Positions 25,781 to 34,423 of a stretch of DNA of 64,000 bases are shown in pieces; the stretch's first letter is position 1, and each line of letters opens with the position of its first letter. Under the pieces are notes generated by a model. It searched no databases, was not told where the DNA came from, and was given only the letters and a program-made list of their open reading frames with translations. The position numbers and the translations under genes are program-made. The stretch is from SCTM01 sp965279655 (lineage in GTDB: Bacteria > Pseudomonadota > Alphaproteobacteria > Rhodospirillales > Rhodospirillaceae): positions 3,844,001 to 3,908,000 of the forward strand of contig OZ257255.1 of the NCBI GenBank assembly GCA_965279655.1, given 5' to 3'.

Positions 25781-27030
25781 AAACCCGCGCGGGCCCGATC
25801 GTCGCCTATGCGCTGTACGATTTCGCCAACTCCGCGTTCGTCACGGTCATCGGCACCTTCGTCTTCTCGACCTATTTCGCCCAAGGCGTTGCGGCGGATC
25901 CCGTCACCGGCACCGCGCAGTGGAGCCTGACGATGGCGGCGGCGGGACTCATCATCGCTCTGGTCAGCCCCGTGTTCGGCGCCATCGCGGACCAGAGCGG
26001 GCGGCGCATGCCGTGGCTTGGCGTGCTGTCTCTGCTCTGCGTGGTCGCCACGACGATGCTGTGGTTCGTGCGCCCGGACCCGGCCGATGTGACGTTCGCG
26101 CTGATGTGGGCGGCGATCAGCACCATCGTCTTCGAGATCGCGATGCTGTTCTACAACGCGCTGCTGCCGACAGTGGCCCCGCCGCACCTGATGGGCCGCG
26201 TGTCGGGCTGGTCCTGGGGCGCGGGCTATGCGGGCGGATTGATCTGCCTGGCCGTGGCGTTGTTCGGACTCGTCCAGGCCACACCGCCGCCGTTCGGTTT
26301 AGATAAAAGTGCGGCGGAGCCCGTGCGCGCGACGGCGCTGCTGACGGCGATCTGGTTCGCGGTGTTCTGTCTGCCGCTGTTCATCTTCGTGCGCGAACCG
26401 TCCGCGCCGCGCGTGAAACTCAGCGATGCGGTCGGCAAGGGCATCCGCCAACTTGCCACCACCTTGCGCGACGTGCGCGGCCACAAGAACGTGCTGCGCT
26501 TCCTGATCGCCGCCATGATCTACAGCGACGCGGTGCATACGATCTTCACACTCGGCGGTGTGTACGCCGCGGCGACTTACGGCATGGATGTGGCGGGAGT
26601 GATCAAGCTCGGCATCGCACTCAACGTCACCGCCGGATTGGGCGCGGTGCTCGGCGGCTGGCTGGACGACCGCTTCGGATCGAAGCGCACGATCGTGTGG
26701 AGCTTGATCGCCCTGGTGATCACGGCGAGCGCGGTGCTGGCAGCGCCCGATGAACGCAGCTTCTTCATCGCCGCGCTGGTGATGAGCACGTTCTTCGGGC
26801 CGGTGCAGGCGGCGAGCCGCACCTTGATGGCGCGCATCGCGCCGGAGAAGGAGCGCACCGAGATGTTCGGCTTGTTCGCGCTGTCCGGCAAGGTGACCGC
26901 ATTCCTCGGACCCGCCGCCGTGGGCTATGTCACGCTTGCCACGGGAAGTCAGCGGCTCGGTCTTGCGAGCGTGCTGATCTTCCTGATTGTCGGCCTATGG
27001 TTGATGCGCGGCGTGCGCGAAGAGGCTTAA
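25777..27030 (+). CDS. MFS transporter, UMF1/Atg22-like
   Basis: This 417-residue protein has 12 hydrophobic segments and the opening pattern AYALYDFANSAFVTVIGTFVFSTYF that defines the UMF1 (Atg22-type) group. MFS-type motifs appear in GAIADQSGRRMPWLG and GGWLDDRFGSKRT. Yeast Atg22 exports vacuolar amino acids; bacterial substrates are unknown. It overlaps the oxidoreductase stop codon (ATGA), so it belongs to the same operon, but no link in function is evident. A dispersed hairpin repeat follows the stop. Confidence 0.88.
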   Translation: MKTRAGPIVAYALYDFANSAFVTVIGTFVFSTYFAQGVAADPVTGTAQWSLTMAAAGLIIALVSPVFGAIADQSGRRMPWLGVLSLLCVVATTMLWFVRPDPADVTFALMWAAISTIVFEIAMLFYNALLPTVAPPHLMGRVSGWSWGAGYAGGLICLAVALFGLVQATPPPFGLDKSAAEPVRATALLTAIWFAVFCLPLFIFVREPSAPRVKLSDAVGKGIRQLATTLRDVRGHKNVLRFLIAAMIYSDAVHTIFTLGGVYAAATYGMDVAGVIKLGIALNVTAGLGAVLGGWLDDRFGSKRTIVWSLIALVITASAVLAAPDERSFFIAALVMSTFFGPVQAASRTLMARIAPEKERTEMFGLFALSGKVTAFLGPAAVGYVTLATGSQRLGLASVLIFLIVGLWLMRGVREEA

Positions 27031-27036
27031 ATTCTG

Positions 27037-27084
27037 GGCGTGATCTTATCGGAAAACCGGAAGACCACTTTTCCGGATCACGCC
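27037..27084. repeat. Dispersed hairpin repeat, copy 2 (convergent 3' ends)
   Basis: Outer arms GGCGTGATC / GATCACGCC (27037-27045, 27076-27084) and inner arms CGGAAAA / TTTTCCG (27050-27056, 27069-27075) enclose CCGGAAGACCAC. The purH stop codon begins on the last base of the hairpin. Same family as 11857 and 62765. Confidence 0.85.
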
Positions 27085-28655
27085 TAGTGCCTGAAGTGGC
27101 GCATGCCGGTGAGGGCCATGGCGAGGCCCTTTTCGTCGGCGGCTTTGATGACGTCATCGTCCTTGATCGAGCCGCCCGGCTGGATCACGGCCACCGCGCC
27201 GGCTTCCGCTGTCGCCAGCAGGCCATCGGGGAAGGGGAAGAAGGCGTCGGAGGCGACGACCGAGCCGACCGTCAGCGCTTCCGTCAGCCCCGCAGCAGCG
27301 GCGGCTTCCTTCGCCTTGATATGCGCGATGCGCGCGGAGTCCACGCGGCTCATCTGGCCGGCGCCGATACCGACCGTGGCGCCGTTCTTCACATAGACGA
27401 TGGCGTTGGACTTCACGTGCTTGCAGACGGTGAAGGCGAACAGCATGTCGGCGCGCTGCTGGGCGGTGGGCTGGTTCTTGGTGACGACCTTGAGATCTCC
27501 GTCGCCGATGTGGCCGTTGTCGCGGCCTTGCACGAGATAGCCGCCGGCGACATTGCGCACGGTGCGGCCGGGATCGCGCGGATCGGGCAGGCCGTCGGTG
27601 ATGAGCAGGCGCAGGTTCTTCTTCTTGGCGAACAGGGCCTTGGCTTCATCGTCCGCGCCCGGCGCGATCACGACTTCGGTGAACAGCTCGGTGATCTTCG
27701 CCGCCGTGCGTCCGTCGATGGGACGGTTCAGCGCGATGATGCCGCCGAATGCGGACACCGGGTCGCAGACCAGCGCCTTTGAGTAGGCATCGAGGCAATC
27801 CGTGCCCAGCGCGACGCCGCAGGGATTGGCGTGCTTGATGATGGCGCAGGCCGGGACGGAGAATTCCGCGACCAGTTCATAGGCCGCGTCGGTGTCGTTG
27901 ATGTTGTTGTAGCTGAGCTCCTTGCCCTGCACCTGCACGGCGGAGGCAACGCCGACGCGCTTCTGGCCGGTGACATAGAGTGCCGCGGTCTGGTGCGGGT
28001 TCTCGCCGTAGCGGAGCGTCTGCTTCAAGGTGCCGGCGAAGCTGAGCCAGCGCGGGAATTCTTCTTTCAGTTCGCCGGCGAACCAGGTGGAGATCGCGGC
28101 ATCGTAGGCGGCGGTGCGCGAATAGGCCCGCGCGGCAAGCTGACGCGCGGTGGCTTCGGTGACGCCGCCGCCGTTGGCGGCCATATCGGTCATGACGACC
28201 TGATAGTCTGCCGGGTCGACCACCACGGCGACGCCGGCGTGGTTCTTCGCTGCGGCACGGATCATGGCGGGACCGCCGATGTCGATGTTCTCGACACAGG
28301 TGTCGTAGTCCGCCTTGGCGGCGATGGTCTGCTCGAAGGGGTAGAGGTTCACCACCAGGAGATCGATCGGCTCGATGCCGTGGGCGGCCATGGCCTTTTC
28401 GTGTTCCGCGTTGCCGCGGATGCCCAGCAGTCCGCCGTGCACTTTCGGGTGAAGAGTCTTCACGCGGCCGTCGAGCATTTCCGGGAAGCCGGTGAGATCG
28501 GCCACTTCCTTCACCTTGAGGCCGGCCTGCGCGATGGCCTTGGCGGTGCCGCCGGTGGAGATCAACTCCACGCCGTGCTGGGTCAGGAATTTGGCGAAGT
28601 CGATGAGACCCGCTTTATCGGAGACGGAAAACAGCGCGCGGCGGATTTTGATCAT
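27084..28655 (-). CDS. purH: Bifunctional AICAR transformylase / IMP cyclohydrolase
   Basis: This 523-residue enzyme performs the last two steps of IMP synthesis in the cytoplasm. The N-terminal cyclohydrolase (MGS-like) domain shows LISTGGTAKAIAQAGL and GRVKTLHPKVHGGLL. The transformylase domain shows LRYGENPHQTAALY, the Lys-His pair of AIIKHANPCG, and DAFFPFPDGL near the end. Length and order are standard. It is monocistronic, with a 146-base gap to the next upstream gene that holds no recognisable purine riboswitch. Its stop codon is formed at the edge of the dispersed hairpin repeat. Confidence 0.97.
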   Translation of the reverse strand: MIKIRRALFSVSDKAGLIDFAKFLTQHGVELISTGGTAKAIAQAGLKVKEVADLTGFPEMLDGRVKTLHPKVHGGLLGIRGNAEHEKAMAAHGIEPIDLLVVNLYPFEQTIAAKADYDTCVENIDIGGPAMIRAAAKNHAGVAVVVDPADYQVVMTDMAANGGGVTEATARQLAARAYSRTAAYDAAISTWFAGELKEEFPRWLSFAGTLKQTLRYGENPHQTAALYVTGQKRVGVASAVQVQGKELSYNNINDTDAAYELVAEFSVPACAIIKHANPCGVALGTDCLDAYSKALVCDPVSAFGGIIALNRPIDGRTAAKITELFTEVVIAPGADDEAKALFAKKKNLRLLITDGLPDPRDPGRTVRNVAGGYLVQGRDNGHIGDGDLKVVTKNQPTAQQRADMLFAFTVCKHVKSNAIVYVKNGATVGIGAGQMSRVDSARIAHIKAKEAAAAAGLTEALTVGSVVASDAFFPFPDGLLATAEAGAVAVIQPGGSIKDDDVIKAADEKGLAMALTGMRHFRH

Positions 28656-28801
28656 GGAGGCACCTCATGGTCGCGTGTGGTGCCCAGGCGCGCGGCGGTA
28701 CATCAGCTGCGCTCCCCGATGGTCGATCCATCTGTGCGCCAGTCACGCAGCTAGGGGCTTTCTATCTCCGCTGGCCGGCGTCCCGCAAGCGGGAAGCGCG
28801 C

Positions 28802-30775
28802 CTATTTCACGAGGCGCAGGGACGGCGGGACCGTGGCTTGGCCACGGCTCATTTCCGGAACGACGTCGCGCAAGATCCCCATCGCCCCAGCGCTGTCGCG
28901 ACGCTTGCAAGCCTCTGCAAGTGCGGTGAGTTTTCCGGCAATCACCGCATGGTCGACCGTGCGCGGCCGGGCGAGCAGGACGCCGTTCACGTCGGTCGCA
29001 ACCAAAGGTTCTTCGCCGTGGAACAGCTCCTCGTAGAGCTTCTCGCCGGGGCGCAAGCCAATGACGGCGATACGCACATCCACATCGGGGGTCTTGCCGG
29101 CCAGGCGGATCATCTGCCGGGCGAGCTCGATGATCTTCACCGGTTGGCCCATATCGAGCACGTAGATCGCGCCATGGTCGGCGCGGGTGCGGCCCACGGC
29201 GGCGGCCTGGAGCACCAGTTCCACCGCTTCGTGGGTGGTCATGAAATAACGCTCGATGTCGGGATGGGTGACCGTGAGCGGTCCGCCGGCCTCGAGCTGC
29301 TTTTGGAACAGGGGCACCACGGACCCGGCGGAGCCGAGCACATTGCCGAAGCGCACGGTGATGAAGCGGGTGCCGGATTGGCGCAGGTCGTAAGCCTGAC
29401 AATAAATCTCCGCCACGCGCTTGCTGCCGCCCATGACGTTGGACGGATTCACCGCCTTGTCGGTGGAGATGAGCACCATGGTCCCCACGTTCGCCGCGAC
29501 ACAGGCGTCGGCGACGTTGCGGGTGCCGACCGCGTTGGTGAACAGGCCCTCGACGGGATTGTCCTCGACGAGCGGAACGTGTTTCAGCGCCGCCGCATGG
29601 AAGACGAGTTCCGGTTCCGTGGCGGTGAAGACTTCGGCGAGGCGCGCGGGATCGCGCACATCCGCCAGCACCGGGAGCACGCGCAGACCCGGGCGCAGGG
29701 CGCGCACTTCCTGGTCGATGGTGTAGAGCGCGTATTCGCCGTGATCGAGCAGGGTAAGGGTCGCTGGGCCCGCTTCCGAAATCTGGCGCACGAGTTCGGT
29801 GCCGATCGAACCGCCGGCGCCGGTGACCAGCACGCGCTTGCCGACGATCATGTCGCGCATGGCGGTGCGGTCGAGCGCCATCTGTGGACGCCCGAGCAAG
29901 TCTTCAATCGCAATGGGCCGTGGCCGCAGGTCCGCGTCGCCCGCATCGAAGGCGCGCACGGTCGGCGGCGGCACGCGGGCGAGCTGGCAGCCGGCGGCTT
30001 CCGCGACGGCAAGCAGCCGCTGTACGTCCGTGCCGGGCATATCGCGGCGGACGAGCACGAGCTTGTCGGCCTTCAAGTCACGCGCCTCGAGTTCGGCGAG
30101 GATCTGCGGCAGATCCGTATCGAGCCCGAGCACCTCGACGCCCTGGATGACCTGCCCGATACGCGCGGAATTCAGCGTGACCATGCCGACGACGGTGTAG
30201 GGCGTGTTGGGATCGCGCGCGACGGCGCGCACGAATTGTTCCGCTTCGGGGCCCGCGCCCACCAGCAACACCGTGAACGTGCCCGGCGTGCCGCGTACGC
30301 GGCCTTGCAAGGGGGCGTCGCGGATGATTCGCAGCGCGAGGCGGGGACCACCGAGCAGGACAGCGAGCAGGATGCCGCTGATCACCGGGAGGGAACGGGG
30401 CAAGCCTTCCAGGCGTGTGACGAAGAACCAGGCCGGCAGGAACAACAGCACGACGAGGGCCGCCGTGCGCGCCACGTTGTAGGCATCGCGCGCCGAAACG
30501 TATTCCCAGACGTGGCGATACAGGCCGGTGAACAGATAGACGAGCGCCGCGACGCCGGCGAAGGCCGCCGCCATCTTGAACACCCGCGGCTCGGCGCTGA
30601 ACATGTTCGGGCCGAGGCGCAGGTAGAACGCGCCGACGAAGGCGGCATAGGCCATGACGACGTCATGGGCGAACACGGCCAGGTTGCGGCGGCGGAACAG
30701 GTTGCGCGGCGCCAGCCCCAGGATGGCGTGGAACGTGGAACGCGCGAAATTGCGAAAGAGACGAAGGCGATGCAT
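28802..30775 (-). CDS. Long-form UDP-sugar 4,6-dehydratase (FlaA1/WbpM/CapD family)
   Basis: This 657-residue inner-membrane enzyme has about four membrane segments (residues 35-145), a first Rossmann module (VLLVGAGPEAEQF, near 170) and a catalytic Rossmann module (VLVTGAGGSIGTELVRQI, near 315). The catalytic stretch is STDKAVNPSNVMGGSKRVAE, with the Met/Lys arrangement of WbpM-type enzymes, and HAAALKHVPLVE and RFGNVLGSAGSV also match. It should convert UDP-GlcNAc to a 4-keto-6-deoxy sugar, the start of QuiNAc, FucNAc, bacillosamine or nonulosonate routes. The SDR/NeuD/NeuB-like operon lies just upstream on the same strand (32-base gap), so they may share a transcript. Confidence 0.93.
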   Translation of the reverse strand: MHRLRLFRNFARSTFHAILGLAPRNLFRRRNLAVFAHDVVMAYAAFVGAFYLRLGPNMFSAEPRVFKMAAAFAGVAALVYLFTGLYRHVWEYVSARDAYNVARTAALVVLLFLPAWFFVTRLEGLPRSLPVISGILLAVLLGGPRLALRIIRDAPLQGRVRGTPGTFTVLLVGAGPEAEQFVRAVARDPNTPYTVVGMVTLNSARIGQVIQGVEVLGLDTDLPQILAELEARDLKADKLVLVRRDMPGTDVQRLLAVAEAAGCQLARVPPPTVRAFDAGDADLRPRPIAIEDLLGRPQMALDRTAMRDMIVGKRVLVTGAGGSIGTELVRQISEAGPATLTLLDHGEYALYTIDQEVRALRPGLRVLPVLADVRDPARLAEVFTATEPELVFHAAALKHVPLVEDNPVEGLFTNAVGTRNVADACVAANVGTMVLISTDKAVNPSNVMGGSKRVAEIYCQAYDLRQSGTRFITVRFGNVLGSAGSVVPLFQKQLEAGGPLTVTHPDIERYFMTTHEAVELVLQAAAVGRTRADHGAIYVLDMGQPVKIIELARQMIRLAGKTPDVDVRIAVIGLRPGEKLYEELFHGEEPLVATDVNGVLLARPRTVDHAVIAGKLTALAEACKRRDSAGAMGILRDVVPEMSRGQATVPPSLRLVK

Positions 30776-30807
30776 TGCGGCCGGATTTTACCGGACGGAC
30801 GCGTACG

Positions 30808-31593
30808 TTACCACGCCGACCAGCCGCCATCGATCATGAGGCATTGGCCAGTCATGAAGGCCGAGAGGTCGGATGCCAGGAAAGCCGCGGCCCCCTTGAT
30901 GTCCTCTTCGCTCGCGACCCGGGCCAGCGGCGTGCGGGCGGTGTAGCGTCGCCGGGCCGCGGCGCCGCGGTCGCCCAGGCCCGGCACGATGGCATTGACG
31001 CGCACATGCGGCGCCAAAGCGGTGGCGAGCCATCGGGTCATTTGCAGAAGCCCGCCGGCGGCCGTGGCCTCGGCGACGGAGCCGCCCTCACCGTCCTCGA
31101 ACACGCGCCAATCCAGGCCGACCGCGCCGTGCAGGGCGCCGATCGCGATGATGCTGCCCTTGCCGGAGGCGCGCAGCGCCGGAACGGCCTGTTGGGCGAG
31201 CAGAAACGGAGCGGTGAGCTGTGTTTCGAGCGTGGCGCGCCAGGCGCCGAGGCCTTGCTCCTCGACGGCGCCGGCCTTCGCGGTGGCCGCGTCCTCGGCC
31301 GCATTGAGCACGAGGATGTCGAGGCGCCCGCAGGTGTCCACCACCCGCTGCGGGACTTTGCGCACCGCCGCCTCGTCGGTGAGATCGACTTGGATCACCG
31401 TGGTGAGCACGCCGTGGGTGTCGGTCAACGCCCGCGCGACATCTTCTGCGCCCGATTCCGGCCGGTCGAGCAGTGCGACCGCCGCGCCGAGTTCCGCATA
31501 GGTCTCCGCCAGCGCGCGCCCGAGCGGCGATGCGCCGCCGGTGATGAGGGCGACACGGCCTTTCAAGGAGGCAAGGGCATTGAATGTCCGCAT
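30808..31593 (-). CDS. SDR-family protein lacking the catalytic tetrad
   Basis: This 261-residue protein has the SDR fold: the nucleotide loop ALITGGASPLGRALAE, VDLTDE, LVLNAAE and the C-terminal HVRVNAIVPGL and GQCLMIDGGW. By alignment with ordinary family members, the four catalytic positions are all altered. Asn in helix 4 is Gln125, Ser is Ala153 (IAIGALHG), Tyr is Glu175 and Lys is Ala179 (AEATAAGGL). Oxidoreductase activity is therefore unlikely although NAD(P) may still bind. It is third in an operon after NeuB-like and NeuD-like genes. SDRs such as PtmA occur in legionaminic-acid loci, so the ancestor may have acted there. Confidence 0.87.
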   Translation of the reverse strand: MRTFNALASLKGRVALITGGASPLGRALAETYAELGAAVALLDRPESGAEDVARALTDTHGVLTTVIQVDLTDEAAVRKVPQRVVDTCGRLDILVLNAAEDAATAKAGAVEEQGLGAWRATLETQLTAPFLLAQQAVPALRASGKGSIIAIGALHGAVGLDWRVFEDGEGGSVAEATAAGGLLQMTRWLATALAPHVRVNAIVPGLGDRGAAARRRYTARTPLARVASEEDIKGAAAFLASDLSAFMTGQCLMIDGGWSAW

Positions 31594-31596
31594 CGT

Positions 31597-32250
31597 TTAA
31601 CGTCTCACGGGTCGTGCGGGATTGCCAAGAACCGTGGTGCCCGCGGGCACGTCGCCCACCACCACCGCGCCGGCGCCGATCATGGCGCGCGTGCCGATCG
31701 TCACATTGTGCACAATTACAGCGCCTGCACCGATGTGGACTTCTTCGCCGACGGTCACGGTACCGCACAACACCGCACCCGGCGTGATGTGGCTGTGGGC
31801 GCCGATGACGCAATCGTGGTCGACCTGCGCGCCGGTGTTGATGATGCAATTCGCGCCGATCACCGCGCCCGGCTGAATAATCGCGCCGGCGAAGATCTGG
31901 CAGCCGTGTCCAAGTTGGGCCGTCGGAGAGACGATAGCGGAGGGACTGATCACAGATGCAAAGCGATAGCCGCGGGCGAGATACCGCGCAAACACGGCGC
32001 GGCGTATCCCAAGCGCGCTGTCGCCGACCTTGACGCCGCGATTGCCGATGGCATTCGCAAGCACAACGTCGGCGGGCGCGCGCGCTTCCGCCACCGCATC
32101 GCCGCCGAGGATCGGCACGCCGTCCAGTTCCTTGCCGTGAAGCGAGGGATCCGCATCGACCAGACCCGCGAGCCTATGGCCGCCGGCGCGAAGTTCGGCG
32201 ATCACCACCCGCGCATGACCGCCCGCGCCGATGACGATGATTTCGGTCAT
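31597..32250 (-). CDS. NeuD-like sugar O/N-acyltransferase (left-handed beta-helix)
   Basis: This 217-residue protein of the NeuD/PglD group has an N-terminal nucleotide-sugar Rossmann-like half (IIVIGAGGHARVVIAELR) and a C-terminal hexapeptide beta-helix. The conserved region NTGAQVDHDCVIGAHSHITPGA keeps the catalytic His, and the end AGAVVVGDVPAGTTVLGNPARP is typical. It should transfer an acetyl group from acetyl-CoA to an amino sugar or nonulosonic acid. ATG 32250 lies inside the end of the NeuB-like gene (4-base overlap), and the SDR gene starts 3 bases after it. Of the three proteins it is the only one with an intact active site. Confidence 0.9.
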   Translation of the reverse strand: MTEIIVIGAGGHARVVIAELRAGGHRLAGLVDADPSLHGKELDGVPILGGDAVAEARAPADVVLANAIGNRGVKVGDSALGIRRAVFARYLARGYRFASVISPSAIVSPTAQLGHGCQIFAGAIIQPGAVIGANCIINTGAQVDHDCVIGAHSHITPGAVLCGTVTVGEEVHIGAGAVIVHNVTIGTRAMIGAGAVVVGDVPAGTTVLGNPARPVRR

Positions 32251-33122
32251 GCGGGATCGATCATTTCGCCGGCTTGGTAGCCGCGTGAAGACGGCTTGCC
32301 GAGGTAGGACCACAGGGCCATCGGCGACACGCCTTTCGCGGGCGCGAGGCGCAGGCCGAGATTGCTTTGGGTGAACGGTTCGCCGGGCGCGATGGGCGCC
32401 AGAGTCACGAGGGCCTTACGGGATTCCGGCTGGGGCCGCGGGCCGCTTTGGAGCGCCATCTCCACATCGCGGATGGCGGACACGGTCGCGGCGAGGCTGT
32501 CGTCCGCCGGCTTGACGATGACACGGGCGCCGAGCGCCACGGCCGCGGATGCCACCGCCGTGCCGCCGAAGGCGTCGTACAAACCCACCGGCAACTCGAA
32601 TGCGCGGGCGCGCTCGGTCAAGGCGGCGAGATCAAGCCGGTCGTGGAGCAGTGTGATCTTATCCGCCAAAGCGGCTTTGCCGGCGGCGGAACGGAACGCC
32701 TCACGGAAACCGCGCGGGTGCGGGACGGAGGCCGGCGACTGAACATAGCCAAACGCGATCACCCCCAGGGCCTCGCGGATTTCCGCATCGGACGCGGCCC
32801 CGATCGCCAGAAGGATCGGTCGATGGGCGCGGGCGAATTCAAGCAGCAAGGGTCCGTTGCTGATGTCGGCTGGGGCCGTGGCAAGCCACGTCGCATCCGT
32901 CGCCGCCGAAACCGCATCGGCGTCGCTGATCTCCAGAACGCACGCGAGGCGCGCGGCGCGGCAGGCGGCGATCAGACTGCGTTGCGCATCGGGCGAGCGG
33001 TAGGTCGCGGTAAAGCGGATCGCGTCCGCGCCGGCGGCGGCCACCGACGCGAGCATTGCCGGGTCAGGAGCACCCGCCGCATCGGCGACGACGAAGGTTC
33101 TGCGCGAGGGAGAGGACGACAC
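32247..33122 (-). CDS. Degenerate NeuB-like protein with SAF domain
   Basis: This 291-residue protein aligns with sialic/legionaminic acid synthase over its whole length. A shortened TIM-barrel part shows APADISNGPLLLEFA, RPILLAIGAASDAEIREAL, KITLLHDR and AAVALGARVIVK. The C-terminal SAF (antifreeze-like) domain reads LVTLAPIAPGEPFTQSNLGLR, GVSPMALWSYLGK. Key residues are gone: the metal-binding His of SDHT is replaced (GLYDAFGG), the EKHFT motif reads VKPADD, the KxQ lysine is Arg, and the KRPG of the SAF domain reads LAPA. It is unlikely to condense PEP with a sugar. A binding, scaffolding or regulatory role is an inference. It heads a tight operon with NeuD-like and SDR genes. Confidence 0.8.
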   Translation of the reverse strand: MSSSPSRRTFVVADAAGAPDPAMLASVAAAGADAIRFTATYRSPDAQRSLIAACRAARLACVLEISDADAVSAATDATWLATAPADISNGPLLLEFARAHRPILLAIGAASDAEIREALGVIAFGYVQSPASVPHPRGFREAFRSAAGKAALADKITLLHDRLDLAALTERARAFELPVGLYDAFGGTAVASAAVALGARVIVKPADDSLAATVSAIRDVEMALQSGPRPQPESRKALVTLAPIAPGEPFTQSNLGLRLAPAKGVSPMALWSYLGKPSSRGYQAGEMIDPA

Positions 33123-33352
33123 CAGCGTCAGCTTCCGTGAACTTACAGACAGGTTGGCTAGACCTAGACCAAGGCCCCCGTCGGGGCAATTGAATCCACC
33201 GGCGCGGACGCTAAAGTGGCGCCGCCGCGCGCAAAGGCGTTAACCTTTCGCGGCGGCACATGCTATGGCGTTGGCACGACAAATCCCTCGCAATTGAGCG
33301 GGTTGCGGTTCCACGACATACTCCGGCCGAAGAACGAAAGACCTCACGGACC

Positions 33353-34423
33353 ATGGCGCAAAAAGTTGCTCTCATCACTGGCATCACGGGCCAGGACGGC
33401 GCCTATCTGGCGGAATTGCTGCTCGCCAAGGGCTACATCGTGCACGGCGTGAAGCGCCGCTCGTCGTCCTTCAACACCGGCCGCATCGATCATCTCTATC
33501 GCGACACCCACGAACGGGGGGTGAAGTTCTTCCTGCATTACGGCGACATGACCGACGCTACCAACCTGATCCGCCTGGTGCAGGAAGTGCAGCCGGACGA
33601 GATCTACAATCTCGCCGCCCAGAGCCACGTGCAGGTGAGCTTCGAGACGCCGGAATACACCGCCAATGCGGACGCGCTCGGCACTCTGCGCCTGCTGGAA
33701 GCCATCCGCATTCTCGGCCTGAAGGACAAGACGCGCTTCTATCAAGCGTCCACTTCCGAACTGTACGGCAAGGTCCAGGAGACGCCGCAGTCGGAGAAGA
33801 CGCCGTTCTATCCGCGCAGCCCCTACGCCGCGGCGAAGATCTATGCCTACTGGATCACGGTGAACTATCGCGAGGCCTACGGCTATCACGCCTCCAACGG
33901 CATTCTGTTCAACCACGAGAGCCCGTTGCGCGGAGAGACGTTCGTGACCCGCAAGATCACGCGCGCGGCCGCGAGCATCGAGCTGGGTCTGCAGGAGAAA
34001 CTTTATCTCGGCAACCTGGATGCTAAACGCGACTGGGGCCACGCCCGCGACTATGTGGACGGCATGTGGCGCATCCTTCAACAGCAGACCTCGGATGACT
34101 ATGTGCTCGCCACTGGCGAGACCCATCCGGTGCGCGAGTTCGTGGAGCTGGCGTTCGCGCAAGTGAACCGGAAGATCACCTGGTCCGGCACGGGCGTTGA
34201 CGAAAAGGGCACCGACGCGAAGACAGGCAAGGTGCTGGTCGAAGTCGATCCGCGCTATTTCCGCCCGACCGAGGTCGACCTGCTGCTCGGCGATCCGGCC
34301 AAGGCCAAGAAGGTCCTCGGCTGGTCGCACACCACCACCTTCAAGGACATGGTCAATGAAATGGTGGCCGCGGATTTGATCGCGGTGAAGGAAGAAGCGC
34401 AGCGCTTCCACCGCGATGACTGA
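33353..34423 (+). CDS. gmd: GDP-mannose 4,6-dehydratase
   Basis: This 356-residue enzyme makes GDP-4-keto-6-deoxymannose from GDP-mannose in the cytoplasm. It shows the Gmd hallmarks ALITGITGQDGAYLAELLL, VHGVKRRSSSFNTGRIDHLY, the catalytic Thr/Glu of ASTSELYGKVQETPQ, YPRSPYAAAKIYAYWI with Tyr and Lys, and NHESPLRGETFVTRKIT. ATG 33353 is used because the nucleotide motif follows directly; the frame is open upstream but not Gmd-like. It overlaps fcl by 8 bases, so the pair produces GDP-L-fucose for surface glycans. The product may also feed GDP-rhamnose or perosamine. Confidence 0.97.
   Translation: MAQKVALITGITGQDGAYLAELLLAKGYIVHGVKRRSSSFNTGRIDHLYRDTHERGVKFFLHYGDMTDATNLIRLVQEVQPDEIYNLAAQSHVQVSFETPEYTANADALGTLRLLEAIRILGLKDKTRFYQASTSELYGKVQETPQSEKTPFYPRSPYAAAKIYAYWITVNYREAYGYHASNGILFNHESPLRGETFVTRKITRAAASIELGLQEKLYLGNLDAKRDWGHARDYVDGMWRILQQQTSDDYVLATGETHPVREFVELAFAQVNRKITWSGTGVDEKGTDAKTGKVLVEVDPRYFRPTEVDLLLGDPAKAKKVLGWSHTTTFKDMVNEMVAADLIAVKEEAQRFHRDD

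Noticed and set aside
28656..28801. Purine riboswitch in front of purH
   Set aside because: The 146 bases lack the paired-loop core of guanine/adenine or PRPP riboswitches; only a weak GGCACC/GGTGCC inverted repeat is visible.
33123..33352. CtrA-type site (GTTAACC near 33238) between the NeuB-like and gmd genes
   Set aside because: Only a half-site is present, without the second TTAA at the proper spacing, so it is not called.
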